In this document: piece by piece, positions 1 through 10,950 of the stretch | How the letters are laid out: each line of letters begins with the position of its first letter | Position numbering within the stretch: the stretch's first letter is position 1 | Source: Bagarius yarrelli | Taxonomy: Eukaryota > Chordata > Actinopteri > Siluriformes > Sisoridae | DNA: 64,000 nt | Direction: 5' to 3' | NCBI GenBank assembly: GCA_005784505.1 | Contig: VCAZ01000540.1 | Coordinates: 409,394 to 473,393 of the forward strand | The notes under the pieces: model-generated | Database searches by the model: none | Told to the model about the DNA's origin: nothing | The model's input: the letters and a program-made list of their open reading frames with translations, nothing else | Translations under genes and position numbers: made by a program

Positions 1-74
1 AACACAATAGATACAACATATACAACACATTAACCAATATATAATACATATACACCATATATATACATATATAT

Positions 75-118
<44 letters not shown>

Positions 119-410
119 TATATTATATATATATACATATATATATATATACACATATATATAATATATATATATACATATATACATATTACATATACAT
201 ATCTATACACATATATATATAATATACATCATATATATATACACATATATACACACATATACATATATATACATATATATACCATATATACACATATATA
301 TACATATATACATATATATAACATACATATACATATATATATACACATATATAACATATATATACATATATACATATATATATACCATATATACATACAT
401 ATATATTCAG
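1..410. repeat. AT-rich microsatellite, (TA)n and (TACA)n
   Basis: Almost pure TA and TACA repeats with occasional TATC. Reading frames through it give only Tyr/Ile/Val/Met strings and are not genes. It abuts the Tc1 remnant that follows. Length is likely variable between individuals and hard to assemble. Confidence 0.95.
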
Positions 411-420
411 CTTTTTAAAG

Positions 421-836
421 ATGCTAATTTCATTTTCCAGCAGGTTTTGGCATATGCCCGAACTGCCAAAAGCACAAAAGCAAAAGTTAAATAACCATGG
501 TGTTGATGTGCTTGACCAGCCAGCAAACTCACCAAACCCGAACCCCATAGACAATCTATGGGGAATTGTCAAGAGAAACCAAGAGACCAAAAAATGCAGA
601 TGAGCTGAAGGCCACTGTCAAAGAAACCTAGGTTTCAATACCACCTCAGCAGCGCCATAGACGCCCCTCCATGCCGAAATAATCACAAATAATCACAATT
701 AAAAGAACCAAAGACTTAAACTACTACAGTCTGTGTGCATTGGATTTATTTTAAACGCAAGTTTCACAATTTGAGTTGAATTACTGAAATAAACTAACTT
801 CTCCAAGACATTCTAATTTATTGAGCTGCACCTGTA
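421..836 (+). mobile_element. Tc1/mariner transposon, 3' end remnant
   Basis: Codons from 421 to about 600 read as the C-terminal part of a Tc1 transposase, with the PNPNPIDNLWGIVKR segment that contains the last catalytic region of the DDE domain (family form PDLNPIENLW). A frame break and stop follow near 603. The sequence ends at about 835 with ATTTATTGAGCTGCACCTGT, the type of terminal repeat seen in fish Tc1 elements, next to a TA. The 5' end and most of the transposase are missing; the left side is microsatellite. It is a dead copy. Confidence 0.8.
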
Positions 837-1635
837 TGTATACACTAAATATACAGACAAATAAACACATTTTTTGTTAATACACTATTTGCTTGTAATT
901 ACAGCTATCAATCTTTTGAGTAAAGTTTATTAATTTGGAACACTTATTGCATTTTTTTCTATTAATAATATTCCAGATCTATCAGATTGTTATAGTGAAG
1001 AAATTTCTTGTGTATAGTGCTCTTAAATTCATTGTATAGGTTTTCTATAAGATGTAGCATTAGGCCTGACAATCAAATTTAATACCTATGCAGACTTTTC
1101 TTTATTGACTTGGATTTGCACTTTGGGCTGTTATTATGTATGCTAGTTGCATGGTGAAACCAGATGTCTGCAGTTTCTGTCAAAAAAATGGAGTTGAGGA
1201 GGACATAAGTGCAAGTTAAGTACTAGAGTTGCACAATGTAAAAAAGGAAAAACAAATCAAGCAGAGATGTTTACCTTGGCATAATTTAAACATCAATTTG
1301 ATAAGCACTGCTGTTTATAAAATCTTTTTGAATAATACACCTGAAAAATACATACACACATAGATGGAGGTTGAATCAACTTTTGGGTAAGTCTAAGATA
1401 TGTTATTTCACAACCATGAAAAAACACAGAACTAAAAAGAAAAAAAGGAAATATATACAAAACATAAATATAAAAAATATATAAATTGTATAGTATTAAC
1501 GGCTTGATAAACAATTTTGTAATAAACGGCCTTTAAAACAGACAACATAGATTAAGGTTAACTAACCTAAATTCCAGTCATAACAATAACAACTGTTTTT
1601 CAGTGCACAGATTTCACAATGAAGTAACCTAACAC
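837..1635. other. No gene recognised
   Basis: AT-rich non-coding DNA with a few short open stretches that lack any recognisable protein similarity, splice context or codon bias. Confidence 0.6.
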
Positions 1636-1800
1636 ACTGTGGGCAGCACAGTGGTTTAGTGGTTAGGGGCCTTATCTTCAATAAGTTGATTTCTGCATGT
1701 TTGCATGTAGAATTTGCATGGGTTTTCTCCCACAACCCAAAAGCATGTATGTTCGGTTGATTGTTAGTTTTAAATTGCCCATAGAAGCAAGCTCCTGATG
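1636..1800 (+). repeat. Degraded tRNA-type SINE
   Basis: Begins with GGGCAGCACAGTGGTTTAGT, the typical head of fish tRNA-derived SINEs, followed by a TTTGCATG...TTTTCTCC segment and a tract matching the usual 'AAAGACATGCATGTT..GGTTGATTG' body. No complete tRNA cloverleaf remains, so it is not a functional tRNA gene. Confidence 0.65.
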
Positions 1801-2049
1801 GTGATGCAAAGATGGTGGCGAAGCTTGGGGAGGCAAGGTACAAAAAAGCATAAAAGAAGCTGCAGATTGTATAATGTTTTGGGACAGAAAAGGAGAGGAG
1901 AGGAGGAAAAGTAAACAAGAAGGAAAGGGAAATGAAGGGATCAGCCCCACCATTAGGGATGTATTGGAAGCAGCATTAACCACTCGCATATATAGCGTTA
2001 TACATTAAGGTCAGTTGGTATTGTTGGAAAACATGTTGAAAAAGGGGGA

Positions 2050-2255
2050 AAAGTGGTAGTGGTAGAACAGTGGTTAAGATGTTGGGCTGCTATACAGAAG
2101 ATAATGGGTTTGATTCCCAGCACCACCTAATTACCACTGCTGGGCCCCAGAGCAAGGCCCCTAACCCCAGTTGTTTAGCTGTATAAATTAGATAAGAAAT
2201 GTAAGTCGCTCTGGATAAGGGCATATGCAAATGCCAGAAATGTAAATGTAAGAAT
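2050..2255 (+). repeat. tRNA-type SINE with conserved 3' tail
   Basis: A tRNA-like head with a B-box-like GGTTTGATTCCCAGC leads into a body with GGGCCCCAGAGCAAGGCCCC. The end is CGCTCTGGATAAGGGCATAT...AAATGTAAATGTA, the tail of a common fish SINE group. Reverse copies of the same tail occur at 44690-44765 and 60526-60715. Confidence 0.8.
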
Positions 2256-2700
2256 AAAAATTGGGGTGGAGTAGGGACTAGAGGTTACGAGACACCAGAC
2301 ACAACTGGAGAGGTTGAAAACCCAAACCGGCATTTTTATTAATGAGACTGAGTGTCTGAGACATCAGAAACTCAAGACAGGATAGTGGATGCAAGAAAGG
2401 AATAGCGAAACAGAACAAGGAAAGGAGAGGGCAGGAACAACTGGAACGAAAATCTAATCGCTGGAAGGAAAGAAGGCTACAGGAAAGGTAAAGAATGTTT
2501 AGCAGTTAGCGTTAGCTTTTTACAGAGTTAAGTCTAGCATGCTCAAGTAGGACCAAATGGTGATATAGTGCTTTTAAATAGAGTGGTGTTAGAGTTATTG
2601 CTAATGATGTGCAGGTAAGAGTGATTGATATTCTGGGGAATGATTGAGGGAAGAGTGTGTGTGGTTAACTCTGCTTAAAGTTCTCCTCACATCAGCCGTG
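2256..2700. other. No gene recognised
   Basis: Purine-rich non-coding sequence between a SINE and a LINE fragment. It may be part of an unassigned repeat; no open frame stands out. Confidence 0.5.
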
Positions 2701-2701
2701 G

Positions 2702-3450
2702 TTAGACAGAGCACTTGTTCACTGGAGGAGGGATAGTCCTCCTCGCTGCCACGTTGTTCTGCACCTTAAACCGGCCAGAGAAGTTGTTCAGCGCATCTGG
2801 GAGTGAGGCACAAGCAGGTGAAGATGTCTTGTAGTTAGTGATCGTCTGGATGCCCTGCCACATGCACCGAGTGTCTTGGAGCTGTCCTGGAGGTGGCCGT
2901 GGATTTTGTTGGTGTATGCGCGCCACCGTCACATCATCAATGCACTTGCCGATGTAGCTGATTACTGATGTCGTTTACTCCTCCAGGTTAACAGAGTCGC
3001 AGTTGGTTGCAGTCCTGAAGAGCAGATGTAGCTCCTGTTGGCCAGACTCTCACCCACTTTAAAACTGATTTAGAGCATCTGATGAGTGCTCTGTATGCTG
3101 GAATTAGCATAACAGAGATGTGGTCTGAGTATTCAAGATGAGGGCGGGGCTCCGCATGGTATGCACCAGGGATGTTCGTGTAAACAAGATCCAGCGTGTT
3201 TTCTCCTTGTGTCGCAAAGTCCACATATTGGTCAAATTTAGGAAGCACTGATTCAAGATTTGCATGGTTGAAATCTCGCTATGATAAACAGTCTGTCGGG
3301 GTGTGCATTCAATGTTACGAAACAATGTTAGCCCGTCTAGCTGAATGGCAGCGTCTGGAACTCTGTTGCTGAGCATAAGCTTATTTAAGCTGTGCTGTGT
3401 CTTCTTGCAAGTCAGAGCTGACAGGAGAGATAATATGAAGGGCAACAGCA
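2702..3450 (-). mobile_element. Rex1/L2-like LINE fragment (ORF2, end of endonuclease and linker)
   Basis: Minus-strand frames carry blocks typical of fish CR1-superfamily LINEs. At 2988-3248 the segment includes LDLVYTNIPGAYHAEPRPHL and EYSDHISVMLIPAYR, the C-terminal endonuclease with its SDH motif. At 2702-2932 a further block includes RRMWQGIQTITNYK-type sequence, which lies between endonuclease and reverse transcriptase. The blocks fall in different frames with stops and gaps. No reverse transcriptase core is present. Clade assignment between L2 and Rex1 is unresolved by eye. Confidence 0.75.
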
Positions 3451-3984
3451 TTTACTGATGAGATCTGTTTTAGGAGAAGCCTAAGGGCTGAACTTGATGG
3501 GAAATAGCCTGAGCAGGAGAAGAGATGGAAAGTAAAGAAGAACAACAAAAGTAGAATATAATGGGAATTAAATAGGAGAGGGCATAGTTATAATTGAGGT
3601 GGATTTTGTGCTGATTTTAGCTAATAGCAAATAAAGTCTTCTCATCTTTGCCTGAAATCTCTGATTTGTTCTAATAGTGTATTTTTTTTTAGTATAATTT
3701 TTTATTTTTTAAATATATTATTTAATAATTAGAGTAATTGGAGAGAAACAAATAAACACTGTTGCTTCAGGGAGTGGCCCTGATGAAATATCCTATAGTT
3801 GAAACCATGAACTGGACAATACAGATATTGCAGAATTACCAGAAACTATTTTGGAACTGAGAACAGTTGAGAGACAGTGTGACTAAGCAAAGGCAGGATA
3901 CAGACATAGAACCGAGAGAGAGAGTGAAGTACCAGAGGAGTTAAAATAGATTTATGAATGATGGGTGTGAATAGAAACAATATC
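3451..3984. other. No gene recognised
   Basis: AT-rich non-coding DNA with a poly-T run near 3680. Nothing assignable seen. Confidence 0.5.
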
Positions 3985-4095
3985 AGAGGGAAAAGAGCAG
4001 ATGGAGATCCAGCGCCAAAAGAAATGTATAAAGAAAAGTGATGAAGAGGATATTTCAGTCTTGTAGTGCCCTTTAATAATAAAAGGACAAAAGCA
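3985..4095 (+). repeat. Direct repeat, copy 1 of about 110 bp
   Basis: The stretch from GATCCAGCGCCAAAAG to AAAGCATCATTATGA recurs at 4490-4601 in the same orientation with many substitutions. It could be a short tandemly duplicated part of an unknown element. Confidence 0.65.
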
Positions 4096-4489
4096 TCATT
4101 ATGATTCCTAAACATTTATGGATGTAACAGGTGTGATAAAGCCACTGCTGTTATGAAGTGTCTGTGATGAAGCACAAAAATGGATAACAAAATTTTCAGA
4201 GCACACTACTGGGTACCACCTAATGCAACGACTAATGCAACTCCACACAGCCCAACTGGAAGAATTAACATAAAACAAGAAGAACAAGAAAAAAGCAGCT
4301 GTCTTGGTAGCAGATACTCCACGACAGATAGTAGCACAGAAACCTCAAATTATTAACCAAGCAGTGCTTAACCCCCAGTTGTGTATAAAACACAGCCATA
4401 CCAAGTCATGTGGCACCTACAGGATATCAAGCAGGACCATACTACCTGCTTCAACAGAAGTGGTAAGGCCAAAATAGGGGCTATGAAGG

Positions 4490-4601
4490 AAGAGCAAATA
4501 GAGACCCAGCACCAAAAGCAAAGTTATGAAGAAAATTGATAAAGAGGATAATTCAGTCTTGCAGTTCCCCTTAATAATAAAAAGGACAAAAACATTATTA
4601 T
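4490..4601 (+). repeat. Direct repeat, copy 2 of about 110 bp
   Basis: Partner of the repeat at 3985-4095. Both share the core CAGTCTTG(T/C)AGT and CCCTTTAATAATAAAA-like tract. Surrounding DNA is not obviously duplicated. Confidence 0.65.
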
Positions 4602-4609
4602 GAGAAGAC

Positions 4610-5430
4610 CTCCACAAGGAAACCACATAATGATGGGTAGAAGATTCTGGAACTGTAATGACCCTTGTAAGAATGTCCATATATCCAACATAAGGCACAA
4701 GGAAGGGAGAAGTTCATGTAATGTCATTACTGCAAGACAAGGTAAAGGCTCCAGTACAAATTGATGTAGCTACAACTTCCCTTCTTTAAATGATGGAAAG
4801 ATACACAGAAAGTAGATCACTGTAACCAGAGAAAGGTGGTATCCATTAGAAAAAAAGTGATCACCCTATTTGGCAGCAATCGTAAACAACGCAATTAGGG
4901 TATGTAAACTATATGCAAAGCGAAATTTATAAAAACATTTAAAAAAAAAAAAGTAAAGTAGAACCCAAGTGCAGTTTATTTACAGAGTAAACCAACATTA
5001 GCAGGAACACTCTCACCAGCAATGATACACAGACAATAATCTACAAACATACAAGGCTACACGGGATCACACACCTGAACCAAACCAGGACACATGACAA
5101 CACCGACCAATGAAAACAAGACACTAGGACAGGGGAAGCACATGACAGGAAGACACAAGGACAAAACAGGAAGTAAATAAAGCATTAAACATGAACTGAC
5201 TTGGCTAGCTTAGCTACCTAGCATAGCTTAGGCTGGAAATAATAATAACAAACAATAAACATGAATATTAAAAAAGAACATACAAACATAAAGCAAGATA
5301 AACATTAAACATAAACATTAAACGAGACCAAAACCTTACAGTATAAAAGTACCCTTTGAAATATCACTACATATATCATTTGACAAGGTTACAGATATAA
5401 AGCAGCTTTATGTATTGTTTAAAAATGTGT
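4610..5430. other. No gene recognised; A-rich region
   Basis: A-rich non-coding sequence. The 4950-5345 part has a low-complexity, repeat-like look (CA/AAC-rich after an A-run at 4940) and may be the end of an unidentified retroelement on the minus strand. Confidence 0.4.
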
Positions 5431-5437
5431 GACTTCT

Positions 5438-6049
5438 TTATTTGCGTTTTGCTTGATATCTGTCCATGATGACTATGCTTGATTTACTGAAGAAAAGATA
5501 TTCTGAATCACTGCTGACTGTAGGAGGATGTATTTGCAAGTTCGAGGTAACCACCTCTGTTTTTAAAATAGCAAAAACAAAAAAGCAAAATATGAAACTG
5601 CACGAATAATAATATTTGAATTTAATAATAATATATATATTGGTCACTTACATTAAGTGATTGAAATATCTATAATTTCCAGCTCACACAATAAATTAAT
5701 GTTCATTTTTTCCATCAAAATACAAAAAAGGGGTAAAAAGAGGGGACATTTTTGACATGATTGAATATAAGTTATGAATTACCTTTTAAAAGTATAGAAT
5801 TGATCAAAACTAGTATTAAAAAAAATATTTTTTCAGGATTACTATTTTGGAAGGCTTCCAGAAGCTTCTGTTGGTGAATGAGTGGCAGAAAAGGAGAAAT
5901 ATCTTCTTGTGTGACATATTTCAAGTCTTTGGTAGATTCCAATCCGGAGCATAGTAGCTGATCTATTAATGCTTCTTGAGTATCTTTGGAAGTTGATGGC
6001 AGTGCTCTAAGGATGATGCTCCTCAGTTCCTTATACAGAGTACTCATAT
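5438..6049 (-). CDS. Putative two-exon gene; N-terminal segment resembles a SAM-like domain of fish proteins
   Basis: Two minus-strand exons fit together. Exon 1 runs 6049 to 5783: a pyrimidine-rich acceptor (CTCATTGTAG) precedes AT, then the start codon at 6047, and it ends at donor AAAAG|GTAATT. Exon 2 runs 5556 to 5438: acceptor AAAACAG, stop TAA at 5438-5440. Exon 1 ends in phase 1 and exon 2 supplies two bases, so the frame is kept and predicts about 127 residues. The first about 70 residues (starting MSTLYKELRSIILRALPSTS, then ALIDQLLCSGLEST and DLKYVTQEDISPFLPLIHQQ) look helical and resemble the N-terminal domain of uncharacterised SAMD3-like fish proteins. The tail ends MDRYQAKRK. An acceptor before the ATG implies a 5' untranslated exon. 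It may be a small real gene, a truncated paralogue, or the first exons of a longer transcript. Function not assigned. Confidence 0.45.
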
Positions 6050-6059
6050 CTACAATGAG

Positions 6060-7095
6060 GGAAAAGAATAGTAATGTACAATTATTGCCATGTTGCCAAC
6101 TGAATACTGAGGGTAATCATCAAGAAAGTGATTCCAGATTAATGCAGTAGTAACTATTTTTAAATGGGAGCACACAGTGAACACCTAACATTATGTATAC
6201 ACAACATTTTGCACTTTTCTGTGATAAATTAGACTGCTAAGTATTTGTAGGTGAGTATCATCAGAATATTTCCAATGTTTAGCTCATCTTTATCCTTACG
6301 TTGACTGTTGCTACATAAGCAGCCAAAGTAGTTTCAGGCCCAAAATTATACTTTGCCACCAATTCCCTGATGCCAAAAATGTAGTCTTTTATATAAAAAA
6401 AAATTCCATTACTACAATTGTTGGTGGAAAAAAGTTGAGCACTAAGATATGCTTAAAGAAGCTGGTTTCTTTCTGCAAGGCTAGAGCAAAAAAATTAAAG
6501 TTATGCAGTTTTCTTGTGCATTGTTTGAAGTATGTGTGGTTATTTTCGAACCTCATAGTCTACAGATGAATAAGTGGACCAAACTGAATGATAAGCTCTG
6601 TATAATGGCTCAAGTAAAGATGCTTAGTTTTAGGCCTATGATGGGGAAAGGCTTGTTTTTTAAAATGCAGGTATTCTTCAAAGACCCTTAAATAGCCTAT
6701 CTGGTCAGCAGAAATGGCTAGTGCACAAATCAATGCCACAATTTCTCTTAGTTGTTTCCCATTTACGAGATCTCATTTTTAGCAGGATATTTAGTATTCT
6801 CTCCAATCAAAACTGGTAACAGTCTCAATAAACACTAGTTCTGTACTGCATGGCCACACAGTATATTATTTTCTGGCCTCACAAGGTTTGTCAATTGCAT
6901 AGTTATCTAAATATCTGAACTGTTCTATTTTTCGATTCAGTTCAGTGTATGTTAGTTGTTTGTCAAGATGGTTGATGCAGAATGCAAGGACAGAAGCAAC
7001 ATTCCTTCAAACAAATCATGCCCAAGACAAGTAGGCAACCCAGGCTGAAAAATAGTAAGGCTGTTGAATATATAATCAAATTTGATACCTCCACT
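6060..7095. other. No gene recognised; possible upstream region of the minus-strand gene
   Basis: AT-rich DNA on the 5' side of the two-exon minus-strand gene. If that gene is real its untranslated first exon and promoter should lie here or further right. No clear promoter motif was identified. Confidence 0.45.
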
Positions 7096-7099
7096 ATGA

Positions 7100-7680
7100 A
7101 TTGAATGTTCTTTAATGTTCTGAACATGGCTCCAATACTGTGTGAGCCCAGGTTGTCTCCGACAATGGCCCGCAAGTTGCCTTTGCTAGCTTTCCATACA
7201 GAGAGGAGGTGAAACAGCTAATAGCCTGATGTAGAGCCAACAACCTGTCTCTGAACATTGACAAAACTAAGGAGATCAGAAGAGCAAAGAGCGACCATTC
7301 TTCGCTGAACATCGACGGATCCTCAGTAGAGATCGTCAAAAGCACCAAATTTCTTGGTGTTCACCTGGTAGAGAACCTTACCTGGTCACTCAACACCAGC
7401 TCTAATAGTAAAAAAAAGCCCAGCAGTGCTTTACTTTCTGCGAAGACTGAGGAAAGCCCATCTTCCACCTCCTATCCTGACCATGTTCTACAGAGAGACC
7501 ACTGAGAGCATTCTGAACAGCTGCATCACTGCCTGGTTTGGGAACTGCACTGTTTTGGAATGTAAGACCCTGCTGAGAATAGTGAGAACAGCTGAGAAGA
7601 TCATCTGAGTCTCTCTTCCCTCCATAATGGGTATACACCACACGCATCGGCAAAGCCAAGAGCATTGTGGAGGACCCCAC
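7100..7680 (+). mobile_element. Rex1/L2-like LINE fragment (ORF2 C-terminal part)
   Basis: Plus-strand blocks in order: REEVKQLIA-like, NNLSLNIDKTKEI, DHSSLNIDGS, STKFLGVHLVENLTWSLNTS, the FLRRLRKAHLPPPILTMFYR block, ESILNSCITAWFGNCTVLEC and LLRIVRTAEKII. These are the usual order downstream of the reverse transcriptase active site in this LINE family. Frameshifts separate them. The copy stops at 'ACACGCATCGGCAAAGCCAAGAGCATTG', followed directly by the minisatellite, so its 3' UTR is absent. The same segments occur in reverse at 13612-15505. Confidence 0.85.
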
Positions 7681-7683
7681 ACA

Positions 7684-7803
7684 GAGCACAGCGAGCGAGC
7701 ACGAGAGCACAGCGAGCGAGCACGAGAGCACAGCGAGCGAGCACGAGAGCACAGCGAGCGAGCACGAGAGCACAGCGAGCGAGCACGAGAGCACAGCGAG
7801 CGA
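7684..7803 (+). repeat. 21-bp minisatellite, about 6 units
   Basis: Tandem copies of a 21-bp unit (GAGCACAGCGAGCGAGCACGA), nearly identical. Because 21 is a multiple of three, all frames stay open and give heptad repeats such as AREHSER or LARCALV; these are not taken as genes. It is GC-rich in an AT-rich region and sits exactly between a truncated LINE and the start of an L2-type LINE, where a LINE 5' UTR would lie. Confidence 0.95.
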
Positions 7804-7847
7804 CGAACTAAAGAAAACAAACAAATCAGCAACTTACGGTACGTAAA

Positions 7848-8755
7848 ATGGCAAACTTTCAGCTCGTTCAGTGTGTAGAGTGCAGGATGTGTAGAGAATC
7901 TTCTTCCGCCATTAGCGATAATTTTATTTGTGATAAATGTTTGCTAGTTAGCACTTTGGCGGAGAAGATCCTAGTCTTAGAGGAGCGCATCCAGACTTTA
8001 GAGAGGGTTAGCAAGGAAGCGATTATTAGCTCTCCCGCAGCGGCGAGTCTGGATGCTACAGGCATAGCTAGCCTGCCCCCGACTCCGGCATTAGAGCCCT
8101 CACAGCGGGGCGAATGGGTGACGACTCGCGGCATACTCGCGCAGCCAAAGCTACAGCTAAGGCTAAGGCTAAGCCACCGGAGCACGCCACTACGCTTCAC
8201 GTGCCCAATAGATCTGCCCTCCTCAGTGAAGCACCCACTGAGAAACCTGAAGGTACTCTGGTTATTGGAGATTCCATAGTGAGGCACGTGAAATTAGCTA
8301 GGCCTTTAGGGGCGCCAGCGGCAGTAGTTAGTAGGTTTGCCAGGAGCCAGAGCACCGGACATAGCAGATAATCTTAGGGCTGTAGGCCAGCATAGGTTTT
8401 CAAAGATAGTGGTTCATGCTGGTGCTAACGATATACGCCTTCGACAGTCGGAAACTAGTAAGGCTCACTTCATAGAGGTGTTTAAATTAGCGAAGGCGAT
8501 GTCCGATGTCGTAGTATGCTCTGGCCCCATACCAGTGCGACGTGGTGACATAGCTTACAGCAGGTTATGATCACTGAACCGCTGGATGTCCAGGTGGTGC
8601 TCCGAAAACAGTGTGGGCTACATTGACAATTGGAAAACTTTTGAGGGCAAAGCTGGCCTGTTAGGACGGGACGGTGTCCATCCCACCCGGGAAGGAGCCG
8701 CTCTCCTTTCTTGTAACATAGCTCATAGTCTTAGAATAGGACTAGTTAATCGTTG
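7848..8755 (+). pseudogene. LINE ORF1 with SGNH-hydrolase (esterase) domain, frameshifted
   Basis: Starts at ATG 7848 with a cysteine-rich segment (CVECRMCRE ... FICDKC) followed by a probable coiled coil (EKILVLEERIQTLERV). Three frames then carry, in order, the SGNH signature blocks: VIGDSIVRHV with the nucleophile Ser in a GDS motif (near 8265), VVHAGANDIRLRQ with the GxND block (near 8425), and RDGVHPTREGAALL with the Asp-x-x-His block (near 8670). Esterase-type ORF1 proteins are known from CR1/L2-type LINEs; they are thought to help membrane or RNP handling. Frame changes near 8270 and 8350 and a stop at 8568 mean no intact protein is made. The N-terminal frame is open for 143 codons. 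Confidence 0.8.
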
Positions 8756-8954
8756 ACTACCCAGAGCCCAGGCCAAGCAGCAGACCAACAGGCTAATCCG
8801 ACCGTCTGCTAGCTGCACAGAGTCGTCACTCAAGGTCCATAATATTAAGACTGTGTCTGTTCCCCGAGATATACAATATAAATATAGAAAAACCCCAAAA
8901 GTTTGCCTTACTAATTTAATTAATATAGATATTCGTAACTCAGAGAATACTGAA

Positions 8955-10950
8955 CACACAGCCTGCACCTCTGATCTGACGCTTATGGTTAATGAAATGA
9001 TATCAGATCTGGATTTTGACATTTTATGTTTAACAGAAACATGGACTAAACCGGACGAGTATGTAGCATTAAATGAAGCTCAAACATCAGCCCTCGCCCT
9101 AATGGTACTATCGTACAGAAACATGGACGAAATTTTAATTCATTCGAAGCTCTCTACAGTAACCTTACATCTGCAGAGACAAATAATAAGCAGAGTCAAT
9201 CGATTTCTCTCTAGCTCTTATTTACAGACCCCCAGGTCCGTACTCTGAATTTCTTAGTGAATTTGCAGATTTTCTGTCTAACCTGGTTGTCTCCGATCCA
9301 ACAGAACTCGAGCAGGCAACTGAATATATAGATGCCGCATTCCGCTCTACATTAGATAACGTGGCTCCAGTTAAAAGAAAAATAATTAAAGATAAGAAAC
9401 TCGCTCCATGGTATTATGAACACACACACGCTCTTTAAAACAGAGAGCCCGTAAACTAGAACGTAAATGGCGCCAAACTTGATTGCTGGTTTTCCAGGCA
9501 GCGTGGAAAAGAGGGAATTCTAGCTTATAAAAAAGCTCTTAGTGTAACTAGATCAACGTATCTTTCTAACCTTATTGAAAATAATAAAAATAATCCTAGA
9601 TTTCTATTTGACACCGTCGCAAAATTAACTAGGAATAAGACGACCTCAGAAACCTGCACCATAACTGCGTGCAGCAGTGAGGATTTCATGAACTTTTTTG
9701 ATAATAAAATTGCAAACATAAGGCAGAAAATTCACGCTTTAAAAAACCGGACCTTTTGAATGATTCTGATGAACAATTAACCGCATCAGATCAGAACTTA
9801 GAAATTTCACTCCTCTGGAAGAGAAAAACCTAATCGCACTCATCTCTTCCACAAAAAACCGTCAACTTGTGTGTTAGATCCTATACCAACACACTTTCTT
9901 AAGCAAATTGTACCGGCAGTATCAGAACCCCTGTTGAAAATAGTTAACTCTTCTCTCAGAAGTGGGTATGTTCCCAAATCTTTTAATTTAGCAGTGATTA
10001 AACCTTTAATTAAGAAACCTGACCTTGACCAAAATGAGCTGTCAAACTACAGGCCGTTCATATTTACAAAGAAATAACATACACAAAACTTTATCAATCA
10101 GGATTCAGGCCTCACCACAGCACAGAGACGGCACTGGTCAAAGTAGCTAATGACCTCTTACTACTGGCATCCGACCAAGGCTGTGCCTCGTTGCTTATAT
10201 TACTTGACCTTAGTGCGGCTTTCGACACCATAGATCACGATATTCTTCTTCACAGATTAGAATAATTAGTAGGAATTAAAGGAACAGCTCTTGCGTGGCT
10301 CAGGTCCTATTAACAACCGATCGTTACCACCAGTTTGTAGATTTAAATGGTGATTATTCTGCGTGCTCCCTTGTAAAGTATGGTTTTCCACAGGGCTCGG
10401 TTTTAGGCCCACTTCTTTTCTCTCTTAACATGCTGCCTCTGGGAGACATAATTCGTAAGCATGATATCAGTTTAGTTTATATTATGCATTTATCACATCC
10501 AGGCTGGATTACTGTAACGCTTTACTGTCTGGATGTTCAACTAGGTGCATTAATAAACTTCAGTTAGTCCAGAACGCAGCAGCAAGAGTCCTTACTAAAA
10601 CTAAAAGATATGAGCACATAACAGCGGTCTTATCCACACACTGCATTGGCTCCCAGTGAGATACCGCATTGATTTTAAAAATTTTACTACTTTACTCTAA
10701 AATGGTCTCGCGCCGCAGTACCTAAGCGAACTTCTAGTGTCTAACGTTCCGCCACGCCTACTTCGATAAAAGGATGCAGGCTGCCTGTCAGTACCGCGCA
10801 TTATAAAAACTACAGAAGGGGGCAGAGCCTTTTCTTACAGAGCCCCAAAGCTATGAAATAGCCTCCCTATGAATGTTCGAAAATCAGACACAGTCTCAGT
10901 GTTTAAGTCCAGGTTAAAAACTTATTTATTTAATCAAGCATTTTGTATTG
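8955..10950 (+). pseudogene. LINE ORF2 remnant (endonuclease and reverse transcriptase)
   Basis: Endonuclease N-terminal block MISDLDFDILCLTETWTKPD is intact near 9000, but reading jumps from VALNEA to a later part and again at 9292 from the start of the GDFNIH region to SDPTELEQATEY. Reverse transcriptase blocks seen: IVPAVSEPLLKIVNSSLRSG, AVIKPLIKKPDLDQNELSNY, ILLDLSAAFDTIDHDI-type motif A around 10200, and GFPQGSVLGPLLFSL motif B around 10390. Motif C (Y-x-D-D) is deleted. Endonuclease and polymerase activity are both excluded. Confidence 0.8.

Noticed and set aside
2050..2255. A tRNA gene
   Set aside because: Only tRNA-like A and B box phrases at the head of a SINE; no complete cloverleaf.
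7684..7803. CRISPR-like array
   Set aside because: Units are contiguous with no spacers, and the genome is eukaryotic.
7402..7878. Overlapping frames with heptad repeats such as LARCALV and AREHSER
   Set aside because: Produced by the 21-bp minisatellite, whose unit is a multiple of three; the flanks are LINE sequence.
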